Assembly: GCA_018985225.1 (NCBI GenBank)
Contig: JADGIF010000113.1
Coordinates: 1 to 19,014, forward strand
DNA length: 19,014 nucleotides
DNA from: Amoeboradix gromovi
Lineage: Eukaryota > Sanchytriomycota > Sanchytriomycetes > Sanchytriales > Sanchytriaceae
Direction of reading: 5' to 3'
Below, in pieces: positions 1 to 7,886 of the stretch (its first letter is position 1; each line of letters opens with the position of its first letter). Below the pieces are notes generated by a model. It did no database searches and had not been told where the DNA came from. It saw only the letters and a program-made list of their open reading frames with translations. The translations under genes were made by a program, and so were the position numbers.

Positions 1-4
1 ATCT

Positions 5-75
5 AAAATAAAGACTGGATGAAAGGGTAAAAGAATAGCTATACAGACTGTTTATTTTTGAAATTTGGATACAAA
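5..75 (+). repeat. Left arm of a 71-bp inverted repeat
   Basis: The reverse complement of 797-867 aligns to this stretch without gaps, with 62 of 71 bases identical by hand count. The similarity continues to base 1, so the repeat may run past the left edge of the window. The two arms enclose about 720 bases with no convincing coding frame, which is the shape of a non-autonomous terminal-inverted-repeat element. No target-site duplication can be checked because the outer left flank is missing. Confidence 0.8.
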
Positions 76-796
76 TTCTCTAGTCTAGTTTTTACAGAGC
101 ATGTCCCTGATGTTTGGGACAAAATTTGCCAAAATGGTAAACTGTATGTCGGGGATACTCCCTGAAAGATGTTCTTACAATAGTGGCCAATTTTGTCGTT
201 GCGGCCAAACAGGTCTTTCGTGCTTCATGAAATAACTATGTGCGACATTTCTATGCCAAGAGTAACTTTACATCGATCAAAGACTTTGCTACAGTGTTCG
301 CATTCTGAGATTGTTGATCAACATTTATTAGTTGCTACTCCATATCTACGGACACAATTTTTTCAGCTGTCTCCCCAGTAAAATGTTTTATCTCTTTTCT
401 GGTTTATCGTTGAAGCACAAGCTAGTAGAACCTTTCTGTCCTTGTAGTTCATTTAGTTTACTGTTTGCAGTGATTATAAATCAGATTCACGAATTGACTC
501 TATAAAACACTCACAAAGAGCGACTGCAGTTCTTATTGGAAGCCATTTTGCAAATTCTGCCTCTCAACAGGGTGAAAGTCTGCTAGGTTATGTTTTTAAA
601 TGACTACCAGTTTAATAACATTCTACCAATCAGTGCCAACTACAAAACAAATGGGACATCAAATATAAAAACTGGACTAACTTTGTGTAACAACTTGGAA
701 CGTTATTTCAGCTTTATTAATTTTATGGATTCAAGAGGCGAGTGGACATTCAGCTAGCTGCGGAGTTGACGAGTATAAAAGGAAAATAAATAACTT
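76..796. other. Gene-free interior between inverted-repeat arms
   Basis: No frame here looks like a protein. The 62-codon frame at 193-381 has no recognisable domain or convincing composition. I saw no tRNA-like or rRNA-like sequence. A TATA-like stretch (GAGTATAAAAGG) occurs at about 770-781, just before the right arm. Confidence 0.45.
651..681 (-). repeat. Copy of a 31-bp motif, inverted relative to 1098-1128
   Basis: The reverse complement matches 1098-1128 at 28 of 31 positions. The shared core is AGTCYAGTTTTTA followed about 7 bases later by TGTCC. The same core occurs at 82-94, just inside the left arm of the long inverted repeat. It is therefore either an internal part of a repeat family or a repeated regulatory motif. 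Confidence 0.65.
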
Positions 797-867
797 TTTG
801 TATCGAAATTTCAAAAACAAATATTCTGTACAGCTATTCTCTTACTCTTTCATCCAATCTTTATTTC
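797..867 (-). repeat. Right arm of the 71-bp inverted repeat
   Basis: This is the mirror copy of bases 5-75 (62/71 identical, no gaps). It lies about 370 bases upstream of the RPS18 start. A weaker, direct-orientation resemblance to the same repeat is visible near 1050-1075, which suggests a repeat family rather than a single pair. Confidence 0.8.
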
Positions 868-1233
868 AAATAAAATATTACTATTACTCTTCAAAGAAAT
901 AGATAAGAGTAATGATGCTAGTATAACATTACAAAATGACTCTAGATAAGAGTACCGTCTAAGAAAATGCACCTTTTGCTTAGATGCTCAAAGACCTTTC
1001 ATGTTTGAACGAGATGCAGGGTCTTCTACTTTTATTTTGAAGAGGGGATTGAAAGTAATGATAGCATTTCCTGCGTATGGAGCACCTTTAAAAACGAGTT
1101 AGTCTAGTTTTTATATTTGGTGTCCTATGATTGTGAATATTTTAATGGGCAGTTGTTTTGAAATTCGGATTTTCATCTGATTGGACACAACACGTGAGAT
1201 AAATGTGAGATTTGATAATTTCAACTTTTATTA
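868..1233. promoter_or_regulatory. Upstream region of RPS18 with short repeats
   Basis: No gene is visible. AGATAAGAGTA occurs twice (901-911 and 943-953), and ATTACTCTT near 884 pairs with AAGAGTAAT near 905 to form a short inverted repeat. The 31-bp motif at 1098-1128 and the degraded repeat near 1050-1075 also lie here. This must contain the RPS18 promoter, but no factor site can be named. Confidence 0.4.
1098..1128 (+). repeat. 31-bp motif upstream of RPS18
   Basis: This matches the reverse complement of 651-681 (28/31) and shares its core with 82-94. It sits 106 bases upstream of the RPS18 start codon, so it could be promoter sequence or the edge of a second degraded repeat. The sequence alone does not decide between them. 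Confidence 0.6.
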
Positions 1234-1704
1234 ATGTCATTAGTTATTGGTGAGGGTTCGCAATTTCAACATATTTTACGTTTGTTGAATACCAACGTTG
1301 ATGGAAAAATTAAGATTATGTTTGCTCTAACAGCTATTAAGGGTGTAGGTAGAAGATACGCCAACTTGGTTTGTAAAAAAGCTGATGTTGATATCTCAAA
1401 GAGAGCTGGAGAACTCACAAATGAAGAACTAGAGCGTATTATTGCTATTGTCCAAAACCCATTAGAATATAAAATCCCAACTTGGTTCTTGAATCGTCGA
1501 AGAGATTTCAAGACTGGAGCTACATCTCAATTGCTTGCTTCTGACTTAAACTCTGCTCTGCGTGAAGATTTGGAGAGATTAAAGAAAGTCAAGAGCAATC
1601 GTGGCTGTCGCCACGCTTGGGGACTTACTGTTCGTGGACAACACACAAAGACTACAGGTCGACGTGGTAAGACTATGGGCGTTGGTAAAAAGAAGGTTCA
1701 ATAA
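1234..1704 (+). CDS. RPS18: 40S ribosomal protein S18 (uS13 family)
   Basis: This 156-aa frame matches eukaryotic S18 over its whole length. It has the N-terminal [15 protein letters not shown] block, the [18 protein letters not shown] block (helix-two-turns-helix), the middle region [12 protein letters not shown], and the C-terminal [22 protein letters not shown] tail that contacts rRNA in the head of the small subunit. The length is normal for the family (about 146-156 aa). The protein binds the head of the 40S subunit near the P-site tRNA and the bridges to 60S. The start ATG is the first in frame and no intron interrupts it. The stop is embedded in an AATAAA (1700-1705), so the 3' UTR is probably very short. 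Identification is secure. Confidence 0.97.
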   Translation: MSLVIGEGSQFQHILRLLNTNVDGKIKIMFALTAIKGVGRRYANLVCKKADVDISKRAGELTNEELERIIAIVQNPLEYKIPTWFLNRRRDFKTGATSQLLASDLNSALREDLERLKKVKSNRGCRHAWGLTVRGQHTKTTGRRGKTMGVGKKKVQ

Positions 1705-1823
1705 AGGATATAAATTAATCAACAATTTGTTATTGATCTTGTGTTTTTCAGTGGCAAATAAAATTTAAAAGTGCCTTGATATTCAAAGGCGTGCTATGGG
1801 GAGGTTGCCTCCTTGCCGCAACC

Positions 1824-2126
1824 ATGGGACTTCCTTTTAAAGTCGCACGCAAAATTGTAGATCGTAAACTTTCCTTTAATATTAAAAATATAAAGCAACT
1901 GAAGATTCCTCAAGACTCCAGTATTCCAAAAATTAAAGATTTTAAAATCGACATTTTGCCTGCTATTAAATATCAGGCAGCTCATGGTAATCACTCTATA
2001 ACCACTTCTTATGGTGAGAACCTAATTGTTGAAAACATACATGGGAAATCTATCACCTTAAACCCTGCTAATATATCTTTAGAACTGGAAAACTTTTTGG
2101 GAAAAGCAATTATAAGTGAAGAATAA
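1824..2126 (+). CDS. Unidentified 100-aa protein
   Basis: I do not recognise this protein. I start it at the first in-frame ATG, which has a good context (GCAACCATGG). The open frame extends upstream to about 1737 without an ATG, encoding a hydrophobic stretch. A splice-acceptor-like TGTTTTTCAG ends at 1751, so a 5' exon adding a membrane or targeting segment is possible but unproven. The visible protein begins MGLPFKVARKIVDRK, a basic amphipathic segment that could be a mitochondrial presequence, followed by a Lys/Ile-rich region and an acidic C-terminus. Its stop lies inside AATAAA (2122-2127), one base from the Prm1-like stop on the other strand. That hexamer pattern, shared with neighbouring real genes, supports it being coding. 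Confidence 0.55.
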   Translation: MGLPFKVARKIVDRKLSFNIKNIKQLKIPQDSSIPKIKDFKIDILPAIKYQAAHGNHSITTSYGENLIVENIHGKSITLNPANISLELENFLGKAIISEE

Positions 2127-2139
2127 ATCATATTTTATT
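2122..2139. terminator. Overlapping convergent poly(A) signals
   Basis: AATAAA lies on the plus strand at 2122-2127 and overlaps the stop of the 100-aa gene. On the minus strand AATAAA occupies 2139-2134, three bases before the TGA of the Prm1-like gene. The stops are separated by a single base, so any 3' UTR of one mRNA must be antisense to the other's coding end. Confidence 0.6.
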
Positions 2140-4371
2140 AAAATAAGTCAAAACTCTGATCTGCAAACCATCAAGGTAGCTCCAACTAATTATTTTCCAT
2201 TCCAAATACTTTTCTTTGTAACTTTTCCACTGCATTATCTTTGAAAATCGAGTACTTTCAAACTGCGTAACAAATGGCCTTAATCTTATTGCAAAGATTG
2301 AAAGCTGGTATCCTAAAAAAGTTGAATCTTTTGCACAGCTTACTAAAAATTTCAAGCACTTGAGTAACAACTGCAGAGTCAAAATGCAAATTATTATGAC
2401 GTATTTCAGGGTTATAGTAAAAATCAGAACAACCCAAGGCAAGGAACATATCAAGCTTACCACATGTAAAAACGTTACCTTTTTTTGAACTTGGTTTAAA
2501 AACCCAGATATCTCCCTGCTTGCAAACGAATTAGTACAATTTGCAAGAAATTCATCAAACGGTGCGCAAAATAATTTGGATTTAGACAGAAACTGAAGTG
2601 CAGCGTGTTGATTAGCAAGAATTTTGTGCGTTAAAATGTCCCAACCCTCTACTGGCTTGTATCCCAAACACTTGATCGTACAATTAAAACTTTTGCTTTT
2701 TTTCTCAAACCATTCTGGGATGTCCAGAAAGCTTTTGTTCCAAGTCAAAACAGGTGCTTCCAGTTTCAACTCTAAAGAGTCGGCAATTTGTTTTAACATT
2801 TTCTCTACGCTCTCAATTTTATCAACCAGAGAACATTTTAAAAGACCTTTTATTGCGGTTGAAAATTCTGGCCAGTTTATTGCATCTGCCAAATTATTAA
2901 TTGCAGTATATACTTTTCCCACTTCTGCTTTTGTAGAGTTCCCGATCAAATATCTGAAGTTATTTATTGGTACATTAACTTTTGCGTTTACAGCAGTTTC
3001 AACCGCTCTCAAATAAACTTCAAACTCGCTGTTAAAGGTATACATGCTTTCATCTAACAAGTCCTCTATCTGCTCCTTAACATAATGCTTGGCTTCATTT
3101 GATATTGCACTGAAATCTTGCTTTATCATTGGCTCTAATCCCAACAAACCTTTGGCTATAAAGGCCGTATTATATAGTAAAAATAGAATTAACGCGCTCT
3201 GGCAAAAGAGACTAACATGTGTGTAAGTAAATGTATTTAAGTAATTAAATGCTCTTGTTGAATGCCTTGGTGATATTTGCCTTGATATTTTGAACAGCAA
3301 TGGATTCATGGTATATTGAAGTATTGTAGTAGATGTTGGTGTTGTGCAATTGTCCTTTATGATCTTTGTATTCAGAATTGAAATGCTGTCTTTTTTAATT
3401 ATGCTGCTCAAAAACTTGGCCCTTTGCTCATTGCAATATAGAGAATAAGCTGCCTTTGTTATGTTGAGTATTATAGCGAAAAATAAAATAAATGCAGCTA
3501 TGTAATAAAGGTTATGAAATATCTCATATACTTGCAGATCATAATTAACTGTGTAATTGAAGTTAAAATCAACCCAACTGCGTTCCGGTGTATCGGAAAG
3601 CTTAAACACAGGAATATCCAACTGTATATTGCTAAAGTTAGAAGTAAATGACTCGAAAACAGACTTAAGCTGGCTTTCGGTGGAATCCCAATACTGAGAA
3701 ATATTGGGTTTAGAATCCAGAAATGGTTGAATTATTTCATTAGTATAAGTTGAAGTCAGTTGTTTGGAATCCAAAAACTGGGCAATGCTCGGAAATTTAT
3801 AATCATTAAGTAGTTCAAATGAGGATAGAAACGGAATGTCACCAATAACAGACTCAATTACATCCTTAATACTTTGAAAATCGCTGTTAGTGTGCTGAAC
3901 TAAATCATTAACTTGTGATTCCATATCAGATACAATCTTTTGAATAGCTGCAATAATTGTATTAATTTGGGACTGGATTACCGCCAACACGGAAGTAGTT
4001 AGATCATAGCCAACATCGAGGAACAATGTAAGCAAACATCTTATCGTGCCAGTGAGTATTTTTATTAAATAAATAAATAAATTCTCGCCCATATCAAATG
4101 CCACTTTAAGGGACTTGTGCAAAATGTTGATGGTTTGAGTAGACAATGAATTAACCTGGGTTTCCAATGATTTTTGATAAACACTTGGTGATTCAATCAT
4201 TTTTCTACCGAGGTTATTGGCTACTAAGATGCTACTCTTGAAATTATCATTTAACCGAAATATAAACTCAATAACATTATTCTCTGTCTCATATATGGTT
4301 AAAATTCCTAGAGCAATCAGTACTATCTGAAGATTGACCCATTTAAGGGAAAGTTCAACATACCAGTCCAT
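2128..4371 (-). CDS. PRM1: Prm1-like plasma-membrane fusion protein
   Basis: This 747-aa multipass protein fits fungal Prm1, which promotes plasma-membrane merger during mating-cell fusion. Hydrophobic segments lie at about residues 13-27, 97-118, 287-309, 385-407 and 634-672. The second carries the ILTGTIRCLLTLFLD signature seen in the family. Residues 446-540 follow the family pattern: N..F..YL...ETAVN, a pair of helices around NSTKAEVGKVYTAINN, then LLKCSLVDKIES and an ELKLEAP end. The loops carry many N-glycosylation sequons (for example at 223, 245, 272, 478 and 563), consistent with extracellular exposure. Cys112 and Cys513 may correspond to the cysteines that covalently link yeast Prm1 dimers; this is inference. 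It is somewhat longer than yeast Prm1 (661 aa). The frame is uninterrupted and AT-rich in codon choice. Similarity is by motif and topology, so a database search should confirm it. Confidence 0.72.
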   Translation of the reverse strand: MDWYVELSLKWVNLQIVLIALGILTIYETENNVIEFIFRLNDNFKSSILVANNLGRKMIESPSVYQKSLETQVNSLSTQTINILHKSLKVAFDMGENLFIYLIKILTGTIRCLLTLFLDVGYDLTTSVLAVIQSQINTIIAAIQKIVSDMESQVNDLVQHTNSDFQSIKDVIESVIGDIPFLSSFELLNDYKFPSIAQFLDSKQLTSTYTNEIIQPFLDSKPNISQYWDSTESQLKSVFESFTSNFSNIQLDIPVFKLSDTPERSWVDFNFNYTVNYDLQVYEIFHNLYYIAAFILFFAIILNITKAAYSLYCNEQRAKFLSSIIKKDSISILNTKIIKDNCTTPTSTTILQYTMNPLLFKISRQISPRHSTRAFNYLNTFTYTHVSLFCQSALILFLLYNTAFIAKGLLGLEPMIKQDFSAISNEAKHYVKEQIEDLLDESMYTFNSEFEVYLRAVETAVNAKVNVPINNFRYLIGNSTKAEVGKVYTAINNLADAINWPEFSTAIKGLLKCSLVDKIESVEKMLKQIADSLELKLEAPVLTWNKSFLDIPEWFEKKSKSFNCTIKCLGYKPVEGWDILTHKILANQHAALQFLSKSKLFCAPFDEFLANCTNSFASREISGFLNQVQKKVTFLHVVSLICSLPWVVLIFTITLKYVIIICILTLQLLLKCLKFLVSCAKDSTFLGYQLSIFAIRLRPFVTQFESTRFSKIMQWKSYKEKYLEWKIISWSYLDGLQIRVLTYFNKI

Positions 4372-4952
4372 TATTTACAAACAAAGAACCAGCTAAGGGT
4401 TTTAACATAAAGTAGATTCTAATTGAAGGGACATTTGTCATTATAACATGGCATTTGTCTTTTCAATAACCCTTCTTATGAGAAGTGTTGATTGAATAAA
4501 AAACAGAATATCTAGTTTTCTTATTTATGACAAACGGCTCCAAATAATCTCAGATAGAAAATTTCAAACCTAAATGCGCCGACAAGAAATTCAGGGTGAA
4601 TCCTTCTCCATTCGTGTATGGTCTAAGCATGAAAGTTCTTCAAATAAAGGGAAATACATTGACTGAGTATGATGACGAACTCACTAGTAAGATTTATGTT
4701 ATGTAGGACTCCGAAGAAAAGCAATTTGGAGACACACACATATGCAAGCTGTCACTTGGAATTACATAGAGACCATAAGACAGCAAATAGTATACACTTG
4801 AAATAGTTGTTTTCCTTTTATTTCCGTGCCGGGTAAATGGGAACGCGAGAAACCACTGCAGTGGATGACTGGCATTGTGAGTTTCTCTGCCGAAGTTCTT
4901 GATTTCCTCAAAAGTCAGGTATTTTAAAGAGTTACTAATTAGGTCTCATTGT
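4372..4952. other. Intergenic region holding repeat copy 1
   Basis: No gene is visible. Roughly 4714-4925 is duplicated at 18717-18930. The Prm1-like promoter must lie near 4372-4500, but no known element stands out. Around 4428-4462 there is a short imperfect tandem (GACATTTGTC and GGCATTTGTC). Confidence 0.45.
4714..4925 (+). repeat. Dispersed intergenic repeat, copy 1
   Basis: Bases 4714-4777 match 18717-18780 at 52 of 64 positions without gaps, and 4871-4925 match 18876-18930 at 42 of 55. The spacing between the blocks is nearly equal (93 and 95 bases). Weaker similarity appears to extend on both sides, to the stop of the secreted gene at 4953. Differences are not concentrated at third codon positions in the frame I tested, so it does not look like a conserved exon. 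Confidence 0.75.
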
Positions 4953-5426
4953 TTATTGCAAAGCTAAAATAAATAGCAAACCAACAAGGCTGGAAAAAAC
5001 ACTAGAGTATCCGGATCCTGTGTTCGTGTTATCAGGCGCGTTTGTTGCGCAGACATAAAATAAATTTAATTCCTGCTCAATTTGAGTTGCGTTCCAGATT
5101 TGGAACATGTAATGACGTTGTTTTTCTTTCATCGTACAATCGGTGATATTTTTAACTGTTAATGAATCAATGGCGACTGCCTTTTCTCCCAGAGCATGAT
5201 CGTATAAATGAAAACCATTACAGGTGCCGGTCTTGGTTAGAGTTGCATTACTATAAATGAACTTATTAGTAAACAAAGTAGCTAACTTAGTAGCATTTGT
5301 TACCGTATCGGAAACCATATCACCTTGACTGGTATATGTTACTTTTAGGGAGCAACTGCCGCTTAACCCTATAGTCTTTGTAACATCATCAGCTGCAACC
5401 AAAACTAGAAAAGCTGAAATCATCAT
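4953..5426 (-). CDS. Small secreted, probably GPI-anchored protein
   Basis: I do not recognise this 157-aa protein. It begins MMISAFLVLVAADD, a short hydrophobic signal-like segment, and ends with a small-residue/Ser stretch (about residues 130-142: NTNTGSGYSS) followed by a hydrophobic tail VFSSLVGLLFILALQ. That is the layout of a GPI-attachment signal. The mature part has about four cysteines (near 24, 69, 97 and 126) and sequons near 44, 60, 92 and 112, fitting a small disulfide-bonded surface glycoprotein. The signal segment is short. A very small intron near the start (GTATTC...TTTCAG) would give a slightly different N-terminus in the same frame, but I do not favour it. The stop overlaps AATAAA (4957-4952). 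The gene abuts a repeat that recurs at the right end of the window. Confidence 0.65.
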   Translation of the reverse strand: MMISAFLVLVAADDVTKTIGLSGSCSLKVTYTSQGDMVSDTVTNATKLATLFTNKFIYSNATLTKTGTCNGFHLYDHALGEKAVAIDSLTVKNITDCTMKEKQRHYMFQIWNATQIEQELNLFYVCATNAPDNTNTGSGYSSVFSSLVGLLFILALQ

Positions 5427-7000
5427 CCTTGTTTTGAATACCTACGGATTCCATCAGTATTTCACGTCACGGCGTAATATGGGACATGATCTACAAAACA
5501 CAAACTTTTTAAAACGGGTATCTCAAAAGATAGGACTACTCTAGCAAAACGTTCCCGTATTTATCAGCTAGACTTTAAGCGATAACTCGTTATCAATACC
5601 TGTGATTTCGTTCAAGACTTGAAAATTAGAAAACTCCCATGTTTTAACACCAAGGGTATAAACAAGCCTCTAGTTTGAAACTCCAAAAGGACCAGTTGCA
5701 TTATGCCTATGGCTATCGACACCGTAGCAAATCATATCTTTCGACTTTTCCCCTGTATATACCCTGACTTTTTTCTATCGGCAGCAACAAATTTCAACAC
5801 AAGCTTTTATACACCACATTCATGTTTGCTGGCGCTACTCAAGCGCCTATAAAGCAGAAGGCCCATTGTTTGTTTGTTGCATCTCTTGATAAAATGAGAC
5901 TGGTGTGCTAGCGGAAATTTAAAATTAATAGAGTTTCTCAATAATCTAAGTATGGCGTTAAGTCCAATTATAATGATTGCTATTCAAATGCTGCCAAAAT
6001 TGCAGGGAATGCATAAAATTAATTCAAATACTGCCTGCATCTAGTTTGGCCCTTGACAAGATAAATTTCTTGGCGGTATAAAAAATCAACCTTTATTCAA
6101 AATACTCAAGGACGTTCTAGCAGCAATCGTGAGAAGTTCTGAATAAACAAATACATCAGCTTATATAATTTAGCTTCAGAGAATTTAAAAAGATTAACAC
6201 TAGACTAAGCACAGCCGCTACTGCAACACATAAGTTAGTTACTCAGCAAATATTGCTGGTATTCACTATTTGTTTCTTGATCATCTTCACAAGATTTAAT
6301 TAGCCTCACATCTAGGCATATATCGCAGTCAACAAGTTAAAGATTAACAGTTTCGATTAATTTACTTTTTGTGATTCCGATCCTTTCACCGACTTTGCAT
6401 CATTCATAAGAACAGAAAACTTTACCAAATGATAAAATATCAGTCTTCTAATTTAAGAAATTTATCTACTGTTGTGATACCCTACCTTGTTTACCATTTC
6501 AAAGCTGCTCCATATTTTATCACTCAGTAAGATCAAGTGACTCTAGTCGCTCGTACCAAACACTCTGTCAGCTATCAAGAGTAAAATGCTAGCCATTGCT
6601 AGTTTCATATAAGTATTCAAGTCTTCAGCTTAATGAGCTAAAGTACGATTAAGACATTATGAGCTCTATCGCATGTACCTTGTGTGACACGATATGATTA
6701 CCTCGAGAATGGTTTTGGTAAGTTCCGTCTCTACTTGGGATGTGCTAGCCTTCATGCCACAACTCTGCACTAGAATGCGCTACTTGGCCGTGTTCACATT
6801 TGACGGAGTGACAAGTCGAAAATATGAAGCGAATTACTTATGTAGACTGCATGCAATCTCTGTATCCGAGTCTGTAAACGCGCTGTCTCTACAACAACAT
6901 TAAAACCAAAGCTTGACCTGGCTTGTACATCAGGTGTTATTCAAGAAGAGCTTAGGATAGACGAAAAAACTCATGAAGCGCGTATCTGTTTATTAACTGC
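5427..7000. other. Long stretch without a convincing gene
   Basis: Nearly 1.6 kb lacks any frame I can support. The best is a 69-codon frame at 6694-6903 with somewhat higher G+C and an internal GTAAGT, but no recognisable domain. TATA-like sequences (TGTATATACC near 5753) and AT-rich stretches occur. I found no tRNA-like B box or rRNA sequence by eye. The first 100-200 bases presumably hold the promoter of the secreted gene ending at 4953. Confidence 0.4.
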
Positions 7001-7726
7001 CTAGTCTTCTAATATCATTTTAGCATACTCCACCCCGTCTAACTGAACATCGTATATTCCGTCATAGCTTTTGCCAAACATTTTGCTCATCACAGGCGCA
7101 TCTATCCCATAAAAGCCTCTGACATACTTGTGCTGATCGAAAATCCAGTATATCAGACCAAATGTAGCAAAAACCCCAGCCAACTCTTTAGCGTACTGAA
7201 AAGATGACTTGCCAGTATGCTCTTCATTGTACATGGTAGGTGCAAAGGAAGTTATTATATCGTCTTCTTCATGCAGTGGATCGCCTATGTTCCTCCTGTC
7301 CCAAGGGTCATCATAACTGCCGTATGGATCTTTCTCTGACGTATATTGAAACGGACCATTCTTCCATATTTTAGGATGCTGACCATCCACTTTACCGAGG
7401 TCATGCATACCAAAGGGAAGAATGCCACTCTGCCTACCAGACGCTTCTTTGCTCCATTCCACAGGTTCTGCCCAGTCTTTAGATAACAATTCGTTGTACT
7501 TTAGCGTTGCACCATCAGTAGTAGGGTGCTGTATATCTTTTATCTCGTCTTCAGCCAGCTCAAACGGGTTTGGGATATCGTCAAACTTTGTGCCCATCGA
7601 TGGCTGATCAAACTCTTTGTAGACATCCAGTACGTTCGGATCTGGTTTGTATTTTGTTACCGTGTTCCCAGTCATGAACACAGGTAATTTGGCTCTTAAA
7701 ACTCTGTTTGTATACCTCAGATACAT
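7001..7726 (-). CDS. Complex I subunit NDUFB8 (ASHI family)
   Basis: This 241-aa protein resembles the fungal/animal NDUFB8 (ASHI) accessory subunit of mitochondrial NADH dehydrogenase. The diagnostic stretch is near residues 132-160: DPYGSYDDPWDRRNIGDPLHEED, followed by a FAPTMYNEE element. A membrane segment follows at about 185-198 (GVFATFGLIYWIFD). The N-terminus MYLRYTNRVLRAKLP is basic and amphipathic, as expected of a mitochondrial import signal. Its role would be structural, in the membrane arm, not catalytic. The stop is TAG with AATAAA about 7 bases beyond it (6994-6989). It is divergent from the MORN gene, sharing a 160-bp upstream region. Presence of this gene argues that the organism retains complex I. 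Confidence 0.82.
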   Translation of the reverse strand: MYLRYTNRVLRAKLPVFMTGNTVTKYKPDPNVLDVYKEFDQPSMGTKFDDIPNPFELAEDEIKDIQHPTTDGATLKYNELLSKDWAEPVEWSKEASGRQSGILPFGMHDLGKVDGQHPKIWKNGPFQYTSEKDPYGSYDDPWDRRNIGDPLHEEDDIITSFAPTMYNEEHTGKSSFQYAKELAGVFATFGLIYWIFDQHKYVRGFYGIDAPVMSKMFGKSYDGIYDVQLDGVEYAKMILED

Positions 7727-7886
7727 TCAAGTGATGGTGTTTCACTTGGATCCAAGAAAAATAGAACACCATCAAGAGGCTACCGCAGCGAGAGAATCTG
7801 GGTGGTTACCGAGTCTTGATATGCTCTATGCATCGAAACTCTCATTTGGTTGCGTTCAAGTGTGAGGATGAACCCGCAAGGCCAGA
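7727..7886. promoter_or_regulatory. Divergent promoter region, NDUFB8-like / MORN gene
   Basis: These 160 bases separate two divergent start codons and must serve both genes unless a 5' exon lies elsewhere. They contain a nested inverted repeat at 7732-7774. An upstream ATG at 7868 opens a 26-codon frame that overlaps the MORN start out of frame and ends at 7948; it could dampen translation or show that the real 5' end differs. Confidence 0.5.
7732..7774. repeat. Nested inverted repeat in the divergent promoter
   Basis: TGATGGTGTT (7732-7741) pairs exactly with AACACCATCA (7765-7774). Inside lies the perfect 12-base palindrome CTTGGATCCAAG (7745-7756). It starts only a few bases upstream of the NDUFB8-like ATG, so it could act as a DNA-binding site or as a 5' UTR hairpin. 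Confidence 0.7.

Noticed and set aside
4802-4930. Copy 1 and copy 2 of the dispersed repeat as a conserved protein end (similar residues before a shared stop position)
   Set aside because: Both copies have an in-frame stop shortly upstream, and differences are not concentrated at third codon positions, so noncoding homology explains it better.
5395-5450. A 28-base intron at the start of the 157-aa gene giving a different signal peptide
   Set aside because: GT and AG ends fit and the frame works, but such a short intron would be exceptional and the unspliced ATG already gives a plausible start.
5660-5700. tRNA-like B-box (GTTTGAAACTCC)
   Set aside because: No matching A box or cloverleaf could be found around it.
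6694-6903. 69-codon plus-strand frame
   Set aside because: No domain, no signal and no AATAAA at its end; length is within chance for the composition.
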